Part shown: in pieces, positions 9,580 through 17,772 of the stretch | Position numbering within the stretch: the stretch's first letter is position 1 | Layout of the letters: every line of letters begins with the position of its first letter | From: Cyclostephanos tholiformis | Lineage: Eukaryota; Bacillariophyta; Thalassiosirophyceae; Thalassiosirales; Thalassiosiraceae | Direction: 5' to 3' | Length of the DNA: 17,772 nucleotides | Assembly (NCBI GenBank): GCA_036939975.1 | Contig: JALLPB010002193.1 | Location: 1 to 17,772, forward strand | The notes under the pieces: generated by a model | Database searches by the model: none | What the model was told of the DNA's origin: nothing | What the model saw: only the letters and a program-made list of their open reading frames with translations | Translations under genes and position numbers: made by a program

Positions 9580-11991
9580 CTACGTCAAGTTCAGCTTTCC
9601 CGTGGCTTTGTTCATGTCCTTTGTGAGTTGAGCGTCATCCTCAAGAGCATGTACTTGCTGATGTTCCCCTAACTTTTCTTTCTGCCCAGTTACACTACTC
9701 TTGTTCTTACTTTGTTCTCTTGTCAGCATCTGCATCCCTTCAATCTCTACTGCTGATGTCTTAGTTACACTTCCCTTGTAGTCAGAGCCTTCGTCCTCTC
9801 CGTTGTATGTAACCTTGGATGTGCCCACGCTGTAGACTGACTTTGCCAGCATTTTCTGTGAGGCGACTGAAGGGGTGTCGTTCGCATTCTTCGAGTGAAT
9901 AGTAGTGATGGAAAAGCTGGAGGAGAAGTTATGCGCCTCCAATGCTCCCTCTTTTGCTTCCCCAAACATTATTTTGGAGGCATCATGGTGCTTACCGGCA
10001 ATGGCTGACCTGCGTTCCCTTTCTGACAGCCCGAGAGTTGTGTCAAAGATTCCCTCTTCCTCTACTGCATTGATAATGTTGTCTGAGTTGGACTCGTTCA
10101 GTACCGCATACCCCTTGTTGGGTATGTATTTCGATTTGGTTATCTTCTGCTGTTGATCCAGTGTAAAACAGTGATGTACCATCCGATTTATGTCCTCTGC
10201 CAGGCATCCTCTTCATCTCAGCCACCAGTATACCTGTGCTCTTGGGTATGCCACGAAATTCTTTATGTGATCGTTGATTGACTCCACCATGCTCGAAAAA
10301 TATCCTGTGTACTTTCCGGTTGATCCTTTGGATAGGCATATCCATACCTTCCTGCTTTTTACCTCCATCATACAAAAAACTTCTCTTAATGATGTCTGGG
10401 TTGCTACCCTTGGTGATCCATCTGACCCCAGAGTAAGTTGGAGCAAGAACATGGAATCCACATCAATTACTCCGTTGATTGATGCTACCCCAAGGCTAAG
10501 CTGGACCGGCCCATGGGTCTGTACCATCTGGATATTGCGGATTTTTTCCCCTTGTTGGCTATCATTCTCCGGTATTTCAACTGTAAAGGCCGTGTTTCCC
10601 CAGTGGTTGGCCTACAACTTGCATTGCTTTGCTATGTGGCAGAGTTTACTGATTCGATTGTAGTCGGGTTGATGGACCTGCAATACATATGCAAGCTGCG
10701 CATTGTTACCCCCTTGCTTCTTTTTCTTTTCCTCTGCGTCCTCCCAAGGCATCCCCGGTGGGAACTCCTTAGTAACTGCAAAGTTGATCCATCTGGATCG
10801 TTGGTCTTGAGACAGCTTATAATCGCTGTCTGTCTGCAGCAGTGTGCATTCTAAAGTTGATAGTACCTTGTCTAGAGTATCTTTAATCACGTCTTCCTCA
10901 ATTGAGTTAGGAACTCCCAACAATATTAACTTCGACACTGTATTGACCTCTTGACATTTCTTGTAAAATAATGAGCATCCCATCATTCGTAGGTCCCCTG
11001 CCGCGTCATCCAAACAATTCTTGGGATTGGTAGAGAAGCCCATGATTGCTGAGCCCTTGATAACCCTGCCGTTGTCTTGATTTACATTCGAGAACGCCAT
11101 AGGGTTAGATATGTTGAAGTAGTTCCTCATGGTTATCTGGTATTTGGGTAGATCTGATTTCGACTTGATCGGTCCCAGCCGCTTATCCTTCCCGTTTGGT
11201 AGGATACAAGCTGCCGGGTCCACAAATTCTCTAAGGAAGGTCAAACCCTTGGACGACTTCTTGTCGAACCCTCCTTTTGTGTTATTCCCCCTATCCACCC
11301 CTATAGCGAATCCTATGACGCATTGGAAGTTTACTGCCACCTCTTCCTCTTCCTTCTTCTTGTCTGAATCTTCTGATTCTTCCAGCGCGAAAGTTGCCTT
11401 CTTCCTTGTAGTCTGATTTAGCTTCTTTGAAGTGTCCTCCTGTCTCCCCTTGCTCTTATTTGATTTGGAAGTGGTGGTCTTTGGGCTCTTTGTCCTCATC
11501 GAGGCACTAATTGATTCAAGATCCACTGTAGCCCCTGCCTGATCTGTTCCCTTGCTTTGTTCTCCCGCGGAGTCCTCATCGTCAGATCTAGTTTTTTTGG
11601 TATTATGTCCCTCCTTGTCTCTCGTGTCCTTAGGTGTCTTATTTCTCTTGCCCCTCTTCTTCTTCACAAGAGGTGTTAACCAGCTGTTGTTGTCATCCTT
11701 CTTCCCTCCCTCTCCTGTTCCGCTGTCTTCCTTGCCCGTCGGAGTGCCTAGTACTACCTGCAATTTGTGGTGTTGAATTACCTTTTCAATTGGGTTGCCT
11801 GCTGTTGTTGGGACAGAAGATCTCTTCCCTTGGCCAAAGTATTCTGTAAGGTCCTTTTTCAAGACTGATCTTGGTTTCTTGGGCAGCTCCTGCTCATGTT
11901 CGCTCTGTTGTTTTTTGCTTGTTGTTAGCGCTGTCCTAGTTGGTGTAGCTGTAATATCGTCACTCTTGCGAGCCCCTTTCCCATCTTCCAT
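9580..11991 (-). pseudogene. LINE ORF1, gag-like protein with two internal stops
   Basis: The frame runs from ATG at 11991 to TAG at 9582-9580 (803 codon positions) with in-frame stops TAG 10614-10612 and TGA 10215-10213. The first 220 residues are rich in Lys, Ser, Asp and Thr, with several basic clusters (KKKRGKRNK, KKPRSVLKK) that could act in nuclear import or nucleic-acid binding. An acidic run (EESEDSDKKKEEEE) follows, then a conserved globular part. After the first stop the frame reads ANHWGNTAFTVEIPEND, VQLSLGVASINGVIDVDS, AQVYWWLR and, past the second stop, RGCLAEDINRM and LGLSERERR. I recognise these blocks as the ORF1 of this LINE family. No CCHC motif is seen in it. The stops sit where I expect Trp and Arg. 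Confidence 0.78.
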
Positions 11992-12700
11992 TGTCGGGAT
12001 GTTTGTAGTTCTGTAAAATTCCGGAGTCGATGTGTGCTTGTGTAGATTTTAGTCAGAATCAATCTCGTTGCCGTCCGAGTCATACGCCGGTGGGCCTTCC
12101 GGTATATCGTCTCTCTCCCCCTGCAGAAAGTATAAATGTTCTGTCGGGTAGGAGCCTACTAAAAAATTTAAACACCATCTGACTTCTCTGGTCGAATATG
12201 ATCTTTCGTATTACACTTTGGACCCCTAGGATGGGCTCTAGTGCATCGTCATGGACAGTTGATTAGCCAAAAAAGGTGTACTACACTACTTGATCCAGGT
12301 AAGATCTCCTGATAAGTGAGCTGATGATGGTCCTCTGTTCTTCGATGACCCTCCGTTGTTGCACCCATGTCAGAATCAGCAATGTTGGGCGAAGAGTATG
12401 TCGAGGTGCATCTAGGCGTGGAATGTTCCTTGATGATGTTGATGGTGATCTGGGTTAGATTCTGAGGTTGAGTTATGTTCCTCTGTAGCTTGTGGATAAT
12501 TAGTTATAACCTGATTTAAAGCTCGATGTCGGCATTGATTTTACTCTTTGTCCGGTGGCGAAGTGTTCAGATCGATTTATTGATGATGATGTGTTGGATT
12601 TGGAGCTCGGGATGACTTGAATTCCTACGTAGATTCCAATATGGTCTCTACGTGAATAATTTTTACTAGATAATAATCGTGCTACATGACTCATTCTACA
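11992..12700. other. No gene seen; probably LINE 5'UTR and flank
   Basis: No reading frame here has recognisable protein features. The stretch begins immediately upstream of the LINE ORF1 ATG and probably contains the element's 5'UTR and internal promoter, but I cannot place the 5' end or a target duplication. GAT/GTT-rich simple sequence occurs around 12430-12460 and 12580-12600. I looked for the missing upstream part of the copia integrase, expected here if the LINE had simply inserted into it, and did not find it. Confidence 0.4.
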
Positions 12701-13099
12701 AAGAAGTTGTGGGTGTTATCACGAAACATCACCCAGTCATATCATGCAAATTCTGCTATGTGGCTGATGTCGGCAGTGCTACCGGTCATGGGCGATTTCA
12801 TTATATTCGAAGTTACGGGGCCAGTAGCCCCATTTCCAATTTTACGGGTCGTGGTCAATTTGTGACCTATATTCGATATTCCGCCACAAAATGACCATGT
12901 AAATTCGAAGTTAGATATGTAAATCCGTAAATGAATAAAAATGGATATATTCGATATTTTTGCGGCAGCTAGTTTCGAATATGCCGTATATTCAAATTTA
13001 GCTGCGACAGATCCATGAACATTAGTGCCAGGCCTATTGATTAGAGCTGTTGCTTTGTCAAGGAAGGGGATGAGGTCATCATTGTCATCACAATCCTCC
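12701..13099. repeat. AT-rich, stem-loop-rich patch with short repeats, no gene
   Basis: The patch contains two exact copies of TATATTCGATATT (12868-12880 and 12946-12958) and two of ATTCGAAGTTA (12805-12815 and 12903-12913). It has hairpins at 12817-12831 (GGGGC/GCCCC) and 12853-12867 (GGTCA/TGACC), and a longer stem-loop at 12965-13005. A 119-codon frame crosses it on the minus strand but its composition follows the repeats, and I do not accept it as a gene. It could be a MITE remnant or the 5' terminal repeat region of the neighbouring MULE. Confidence 0.5.
12965..13005. repeat. Imperfect inverted repeat, 18-bp arms, 5-bp loop
   Basis: The left arm GCAGCTAGTTTCGAATAT (12965-12982) and right arm ATATTCAAATTTAGCTGC (12988-13005) pair at 15 of 18 positions around GCCGT. 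The pairing can be extended a few bases outwards with more mismatches. It is the most stable-looking structure of the repeat patch. Confidence 0.6.
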
Positions 13100-13303
13100 A
13101 TTGCTTCTGCTGATCCTATTTCTCAAGCATCTGTTACCAAACCTTTTTCTGATCAAACTAATTTGGTGCCCATATGTTTGATCTTGAGTTTGAAGTGCAA
13201 TGTCACACTGAGGAGGTTACATTGAAGATGAGGTTGAGAGGCATGTGAGACAATATGAGGATCTGTCTGCTTCCAATCAGATGAATACTTTACCTGCCCT
13301 TAG

Positions 13304-13529
13304 GTTAGTTTCATCCACATGGTGTTTTTTGATTTTTTATCCCAACTTATCTCAACCTCCATCATTCAATGGCATCATGGTGCCATCAACTGCAGGCGCT
13401 GTATTTGATTTCATTGCAATGTTTCAAAGTACCAACAGGTGCATCTGAATTTCCTCTTGAATAATGGTGGTCTCAGATTTTTGTTTTGACCTAAACTCAC
13501 AAACTGATGGCAATACCATCACTTTTTAG
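13304..13529 (+). other. Intron 1 of the MULE gene (226 bp), homologous to intron 2
   Basis: GTTAGT at 13304 and TTTTTAG at 13529 remove a stop-containing stretch and join LPALR to FNKDHEE in phase 2 (AG|G). It shares TGGTGTTTT at offset 16, CTCAAC at offset 47 and a 24-base block (13476-13499) with intron 2 at near-identical spacing. It carries about 50 extra bases, including a near-palindrome at 13369-13386. Confidence 0.72.
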
Positions 13530-14113
13530 GTTCAACAAAGACCATGAAGAGACAATTATGGCTGCTTTCTTCCATGACGGCTTTGGATACATTTTTCACC
13601 ACAAGAACAAGGATGGGTCTATCTATCGCAAATGTAAATGCCATCATTCTGAGAAGTACAATCAGCATTAAAGTGTCTTGTTGATGGATCTAATATTGCA
13701 AGTGGAGTGCATGGTCCTGGATGCTTCCGCAAAAATGTAAAAATGTTTTAGCACATGCATCCAGAGGAGATGCTTCTGATATGATGCATCAGTGAGTGGA
13801 GGAATGCTGTCTCTCCCAGGAGCATAGCCATGACTCAGCCAAGAAGGTGTGGAATGATTGTATTGCACATTTTACTGAGATGTTTGGGGAAAACTTTGCT
13901 GGTATGTCACATGACCGAGTCAGTAATCTTGTCCAAAATGCTCATAATAGAGCTCATGGGGGTAACTTCATCACAAAGGTTGAGGCTCAGTTCTCTGGGA
14001 GCACCAATACTGCTTTCCTTCATGATCATCAGATGTTCTGTGATGTAAAGGGTCCTCTGCGAATGTTCTGCTACTCTACCAAAGAACTTTTATCATTACT
14101 AGAGTACCCTAAG

Positions 14114-14297
14114 GTATGTCACACCCACGTGGTGTTTTGTTTGTTTCTATTTCGACTTTTCTCAACTGTCAAGCTTTGTATTCGTTTTCTACCAAAAAGG
14201 TGCGTCTCATTTTCTTCTTGCAAATGGAAGTCTTGGATTTTTGTTTTGGCCTAAACTCATGAGCTTATGGTCATTACGGTGTACCATTACTTTTCAG
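14114..14297 (+). other. Intron 2 of the MULE gene (184 bp), homologous to intron 1
   Basis: GTATGT at 14114 and TTTTCAG at 14297 give a phase 0 join between EYPK and VQLLFDATF, which restores the conserved segment before the first catalytic Asp. The block at 14236-14259 matches intron 1 at 23 of 24 bases. The seven exon bases after the acceptor (GTTCAAC) are the same as those after the intron 1 acceptor. Confidence 0.8.
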
Positions 14298-14844
14298 GTT
14301 CAACTTCTGTTTGATGCAACTTTTTCAATTGTACCTGCACCTTGAAGCAGTGCCTTATTGCAATGGTGTTTGATGCTGCTCTCAAAATCTATGTCCCTGT
14401 GACATGGATTCTTATGATAGGCAAGTAAGATGAATGTTACTGGCATGCCTTTAACTGGCTGTGCAATTCTGTGGAATGCATTGAACCCCCCTACATAGGA
14501 GTAGACTTCAAACTAGCTTTCCTCCACATGATTGGTATTCACTTTCCTGATGCCACGCTTCTTGGTTGCAAGTTTCATTTTAAGCAGGTGCCAAGAAGAA
14601 TGATGGTGAAGCTGGGTATTCCTGAAAATGAAGTGAAGTTTGCCATGAAGCCTGGTGTGTATGATCTTATATTGGTGCTTGAAGCTGACCAGATCCAGAA
14701 GGGCATTGTCTATGTCTAGACAAAAATTATTGGCTTTGTAGAGGAGCAATCATATTCTGCCAAAGAGGAGACAACTGCATTTGAAAAGTGGGACCGATTT
14801 TGGGAGTATTTTGAAAGTTTTGGATGCAAGATGAATTCTTTAAG

Positions 14845-14955
14845 GTATGGTCACATTCACAGTGGTGTTTTTTATTTTGCTTGGCAATTAACCATCATGG
14901 ATCTTTGCTATTTTTCGGGTGTGGAATGTGTCTAAGGCTGTGATTTCTTTAGCAG
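14845..14955 (+). other. Probable intron 3 of the MULE gene, acceptor uncertain
   Basis: The donor GTATGG follows MNSLR in the last good MULE exon. Its first 35 bases resemble introns 1 and 2 (GTATG, TCAC, then TGGTGTTTT at offset 18 against 16). Candidate acceptors are TTTAG at 14952 or CAG at 14955. Sequence after the acceptor does not look like MULE protein, so the gene may be truncated in or just after this intron. Confidence 0.5.
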
Positions 14956-15195
14956 GTGCACAGATATGCAAATGCACAAATGAACACTCAGGAATTTTTT
15001 TTCGGATGGTGTCTTTTGTGCGCTGGCATATTTTTTGGTGTATTTGTTGTGCGCACAGGAAACAAATGCGCAGGTGCACAGGTACGTACGAGCCATTTCT
15101 CATTTTTGGGCAGATGCCGCCCACCTCACAATTATTTGAGGTTGACATTGACGGCCTTGCCCCCCCCCGACTAGTGCAACCTCTGCCAGTCTACC
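14956..15195. other. No gene seen; candidate left boundary of the Harbinger element
   Basis: This lies between the end of recognisable MULE sequence and the first ATG of the Harbinger accessory gene. It contains GTGCACAG twice, several GTGCGC/GCGCA motifs and a run of nine C (15160-15168). The left terminal repeat of the Harbinger element should lie here, but without the right end it cannot be identified. Confidence 0.35.
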
Positions 15196-16990
15196 ATGCC
15201 CCCCAAGGTTGCTGCAGTGAGGCGCGGTGGCAGAGGTAGTGTTAGGGTTGGCTTGACGCACCCTGCCAAGGTTGCCTCCGCCAAAAAAAGGCCGCTGCCA
15301 CAAGTCAAGAGGTTGCTGCTGCGCCTACTTGAGAATCCCCCAGGCGTGAGGCCAAGAGCATTGCGAACAATAGGATTCCGGCACAGCTGTCACCGCATGA
15401 GCGTGTCCCTGTTGCAGTTGTTGCGCCCAAGGGTGCCAAGATTGACCCAACTGTCATTGCCCCCTTGTAGCGCTGAAGAATCTCCCAAGGACCTACCCGC
15501 CAAGAGGTTGAACATTGCCCCCTTGTGGATGCATGGTATTCCAGCTGTTGCCAGGTGCTTTGTTTTGTTGGCAATGGCAGCGTGTTGGTCGGCAATTGCG
15601 CATTGTGTGGCAATAGTCGTCCTGGGAGGAAAGATGTTATGCTTGATCCTGAGCAGCTTGAGGAGTTGAGGGCGACCCCTTGTTTGTCATACAATGCGCT
15701 GACAGGCATGGTTTCCCATCATCTTTCTGGAGGATTGTCACCTTCCCATCTGCAAGGGCATGCTAGGAACTCTCCGCAGAAATTTAAGGATGTTCCTGCT
15801 GTGCAGGGAGAGGATGATTCTATCTCCTCTTGCTTGTCTCCTCCTCGTGCTTTGGGAAAGAAGATGGCGGGTATGTCTGAGGAGGAGTTGTTGCTCAGCC
15901 CAGACAAGAGTGCCCTGTTCTTGCATGATGGCAATGATGATCGGGCAATGCCGACCAACAGCGAGGTGAGCAGGTATTTGTTTTTTGATTGCCTCAAGCA
16001 CTACATGGAGGGGAACCTCATTACTGAGGGGAATTGCACAAGTGTGGAGATGTGTATCCTGGTTGAGGCAGGGGCTGCAGTTCAGGGGATGGACCCCATG
16101 AAGACCATGAAGAAGGAAAAGAAGGAGCAAGTGTATTTTGCAAAGTATTTGGAAATTCTCAATGAGATCAAGGATTCCATGTTTTCAAATGAACACCTAT
16201 GCCATAACATGCGCTTGCAGTTCAAAACGGAAAGAAAGATAATACGGGAACAAGTTTGTGGAGGAAGTATGATGCAGAGCTATGGGAGCTCTCTAATTTT
16301 TCCAAGAAGATTCCTGGGGTTGGTAGCCTTTCAGAGCTCCCAAGTGGCTTGAATCAGCTGAAACATATGATGATGCCCCTGGCTGAAGCACTCTGGCATG
16401 ATGTCACGTTTTTTTAAGTCATTATGTTTCATTTTTGATCTAACAAGTCCATTGGTCTTTGTAGAACGAAGACGGTGTCAATAATGACAATCCATTGTCT
16501 GTCCGTGTGCATATTAGCGAGAAGTGGTGGCTTACATCTCCCTCCTGCAAGTATATGCTCGCCTGCCTTGTCCATAAGGACTGCAAGGACATCAACATGC
16601 ATCCACTGGACCTACCTCCTGGTCGTACAAGGGTAGAGGCAAGAGAGGATAGCCATAGGACTCTGGAGGGGGAGAGGGAGGAGGCTAGGAGCAAGCGCCC
16701 ACCGGATCCATTCACAGTGGTCGAGCAACAGTTAAAGCAGACAAGGGTGGTTGGAATGAAAGCTCAAGCAGCACAGATTGCAGTTCAGAGCATTCAGGCC
16801 AAATTTCAGTGATGTGTACATCAAAATGAATGGGCAACAGGCGTACAACAAGATGCTCGCTGGTTTGGTGAGTAGGATGACAGGGATAGGCAAGGAGGAA
16901 GTGCGCAAGATGAACACTCCGGTGTCTGTTGGGTATAGTTTACTATCAGAGCAGTTGGCAGATGACACAATCGAGGGCAACGATGAATAA
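15196..16990 (+). pseudogene. Unrecognised accessory gene of the putative Harbinger element, frameshifted
   Basis: I do not recognise this protein by family. It starts MPPKVAAVRRGGRG at ATG 15196, basic and Ala/Lys-rich. Frame changes are needed near 15285 (A run), 15465 and 15525. A long frame (15525 onwards) then has a Cys-rich patch (CALCG), an acidic Ser-rich part and KKEKKEQVYFAKYLEILNEI. A lost A in the run at 16224-16227 shifts the frame into SLWRKYDAELWELSNF, LPSGLNQLKHMM and AEALWHD. An intron follows, then NEDGVNNDNPLSV, SEKWWLTSPSCKYML, a Glu/Arg-rich helical stretch and, after an extra A at 16801-16803, FSDVYIKMNGQQAYNKML up to the TAA at 16988-16990. PIF/Harbinger elements usually encode a second, Myb/SANT-like DNA-binding protein that recruits the transposase. 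This gene sits in that place and faces the transposase, so that role is inferred from position only. Confidence 0.6.
16403..16464 (+). other. Probable 62-bp intron in the accessory gene
   Basis: The frame runs open to AEALWHD, then meets stops in T-rich sequence, and resumes at 16465 with NEDGVNNDNP after a clear TTTGTAG acceptor. The donor would be GTCACG at 16403 (phase 0), which is weak. The intron is short and does not resemble the MULE introns. Confidence 0.5.
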
Positions 16991-17155
16991 GTAATGGATA
17001 ATATCACTAACAGTTAAATGTAATATATGCACCTATTATCACACTTCATGCTGATCCGTCTTACCCAACTTACAAAATGCTTTGAGATGAGTAGCTAACA
17101 ATATGCACCTCTTCCCAAATTGTAATGAAAGCCTCGTATTGCTTGCTGTGCCTGG
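16991..17155. other. Convergent intergenic gap (165 bp), no gene
   Basis: AT-rich sequence between the TAA of the plus-strand accessory gene and the TGA of the minus-strand transposase. It must hold both 3' ends; an AATATATGC-type AT-rich stretch occurs near 17020-17035. No terminal repeat is evident. Confidence 0.5.
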
Positions 17156-17772
17156 TCATTCTGTGTGGCCGTCCAAAAAAACACCGTCGTCACCAATTGG
17201 ATGACCATGCCTGACTTTAGGTGAGCCTATCTCCCTCTGCTCCAACAGATAATTGTGCAGGCAACAGCACACAACAAATATCTTCTCGCATACTTTCATG
17301 TCACGATACTTGAGTCCATTGTATAATATCCTCCAATGCTTTTTCAGGATACCAAATGTACATTCGACATCCTTCCGCACTCCCTCCAAGTTGGTGGAAA
17401 AATACCCCTTGAGGGTAGAGCTATCGGCACGCTCATACAGACAAATCGACGATGGCCAGCGAAGGTAGCCGTTATCACAAATGAAATATACACCGCGGTC
17501 AAATAGAACATGGCCATGCTCATCGTAGCAACTCCACCAAACGTCCTTATACCATGGATGTTGCTGTCAACCTTAACAATTTTCTTATTGTTCCAAGTGC
17601 CAAACTGCCGTCCAAATATACCAATAATCCGACGACAAAAATTGGTTATGCATTCGAATCCAATCGTGGGGTAACCAGCCTTACCTTTTGCTCGGTTTTG
17701 ATCCCCCGTGGGAAACCGCAACCACTTAACATGGACGACATCCATGGAACCAGTGCAACCAGGCAAACCTTG
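17156..17772 (-). pseudogene. PIF/Harbinger DDE transposase (HARBI1-like), partial and frameshifted
   Basis: The minus strand enters from the right edge and reads GCTGSMDVVHVKW, whose Asp (17742-17740) is the first catalytic residue. NRAKGKAGYPTIGFECITN, QFGTWNNKKIVKVDSNIHG, then a frame change at about 17548 (one base lost), YFICDNGYLRWP with the second Asp (17476-17474), GYFSTNLEGVRKDVECTFGI with the catalytic Glu (17365-17363), and CCCLHNYL near the end follow. This is the DDE_Tnp_4 pattern of PIF/Harbinger transposases, which cut and paste their element, usually into a 3-bp target. All three catalytic residues are present, so the single frameshift is the main visible defect. The start and N-terminal part are outside the window. 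Confidence 0.85.

Larger units (their letters stand above)
2858..12000 (-). mobile_element. LINE-like non-LTR retrotransposon (APE, RT, RNase H), nearly full-length but dead
   Basis: A single domain series runs on the minus strand from 11991 to 3131: a gag-like ORF1, an acidic linker, an APE-type endonuclease, a reverse transcriptase with thumb region, an RNase H, a CCHC knuckle, a conserved C-terminal domain and a 3'UTR. The absence of integrase together with an APE domain makes this a non-LTR element; the combination resembles a RNase H-bearing LINE family I associate with diatoms. ORF1 and the first part of ORF2 share one reading frame; a frameshift at about 8650 moves everything after it to another frame. 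After removing the LTR insertion the coding span is about 8.6 kb. The 5' boundary is not visible. The 3' end is placed at the AT-rich tail next to the copia segment. Confidence 0.85.
13100..14955 (+). pseudogene. MULE-type (Mutator-like) DNA transposase, intron-containing, decayed
   Basis: Exons at about 13100-13303, 13530-14113 and 14298-14844 join to a MULE-like protein. The second exon begins with an aromatic and Cys-rich segment (DGFGYIFHH...YRKCKC) resembling a FLYWCH or related zinc finger. The third holds LLFDATFSIV (first catalytic Asp, 14313-14315), YIGVDFKLAF (second Asp, 14504-14506), FPDATLLGCKFHFKQ with the C-X2-H signature of MULE transposases, and FWEYFESF. The third catalytic residue is not seen; the gene seems cut short after about 14955. 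Damage: frameshifts in the first exon, near 13669 and near 14342, and stops at 14426-14428 and 14717-14719, among others. Joining the second and third exons across the intron gives EYPK-VQLLFDATF in phase 0, supporting the splice sites. Confidence 0.72.

Noticed and set aside
3884..10614. Reassigned genetic code with TGA read as Trp
   Set aside because: Several TGA codons fall where Trp is expected, but TAG and TAA also interrupt the same gene, TGG is used freely for Trp throughout, and one TGA replaces an expected Arg. Mutational decay explains all of them.
12125..12140. TATAAA-like sequence as a promoter
   Set aside because: One match in an AT-rich untranslated region with no supported plus-strand gene nearby; it is not evidence of a promoter.
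12742..13101. Minus-strand 119-codon frame
   Set aside because: It crosses hairpins and short repeats, has no recognisable protein features, and its residues follow the repeat composition.
14990..15100. A fourth introner-like intron (a TGGTGTCTTTTG motif near 15005)
   Set aside because: There is no matching GT donor at the right distance and no coding sequence on either side to support splicing.
15719..16130. Minus-strand frames opposite the accessory gene
   Set aside because: The plus-strand frame is longer, joins to downstream exon sequence and faces the transposase; the minus frames show no domain.
1..17772. CRISPR array, tRNA or rRNA genes, prokaryotic operons
   Set aside because: No regularly spaced repeats, no tRNA-like cloverleaf and no rRNA sequence were noticed; introns and eukaryotic transposons argue against a prokaryote.

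Overview
The window looks like accessory, repeat-packed nuclear DNA of a eukaryotic microalga, most likely a diatom or another stramenopile. I infer this from the types of mobile element present, not from any host gene: I find no intact host gene, rRNA, tRNA or CRISPR array. Nearly all recognisable coding sequence belongs to decayed transposable elements of four kinds: Ty1/copia, an unusual LINE, a MULE-type DNA transposon and a PIF/Harbinger DNA transposon.

Layout. Positions 1-181 (minus) hold the start of a copia reverse-transcriptase region that runs off the left edge. Positions 330-2855 (minus) hold a second copia pol pseudogene, running from the integrase C-terminal region through reverse transcriptase to RNase H. 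It is cut off exactly where the 3' end of a LINE begins. Positions about 2858 to at least 11991 (minus) are one nearly complete, dead LINE-like element. It has a gag-like ORF1, an acidic linker, an APE endonuclease, a reverse transcriptase, an RNase H, a CCHC knuckle, a conserved C-terminal domain and a 3'UTR with a hairpin. Its frame carries nine in-frame stops, one frameshift and a 247-bp insertion (7237-7483). That insertion has TG...CA ends and a 5-bp target duplication, and I read it as a solo LTR.

Positions 11992-13100 hold no supportable gene; a stem-loop-rich, AT-rich patch lies at 12.8-13.0 kb. Positions about 13100-14955 (plus) are a MULE transposase pseudogene with introns. Its first two introns are homologous to each other along their whole length and the third shares their 5' end, which suggests introner-like elements. 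Positions 15196-17772 look like most of a PIF/Harbinger transposon. It has an unrecognised plus-strand accessory gene (15196-16990) facing a minus-strand DDE transposase (17156-17772, cut by the right edge).

How the parts relate. The solo LTR is younger than the LINE it interrupts. The LINE 3' end abuts a truncated copia element. The LINE has decayed almost only by nonsense and missense transitions, whereas the MULE and the Harbinger accessory gene have many small indels. Family recognition and ancestral residues come from memory of protein families and were not checked by search.
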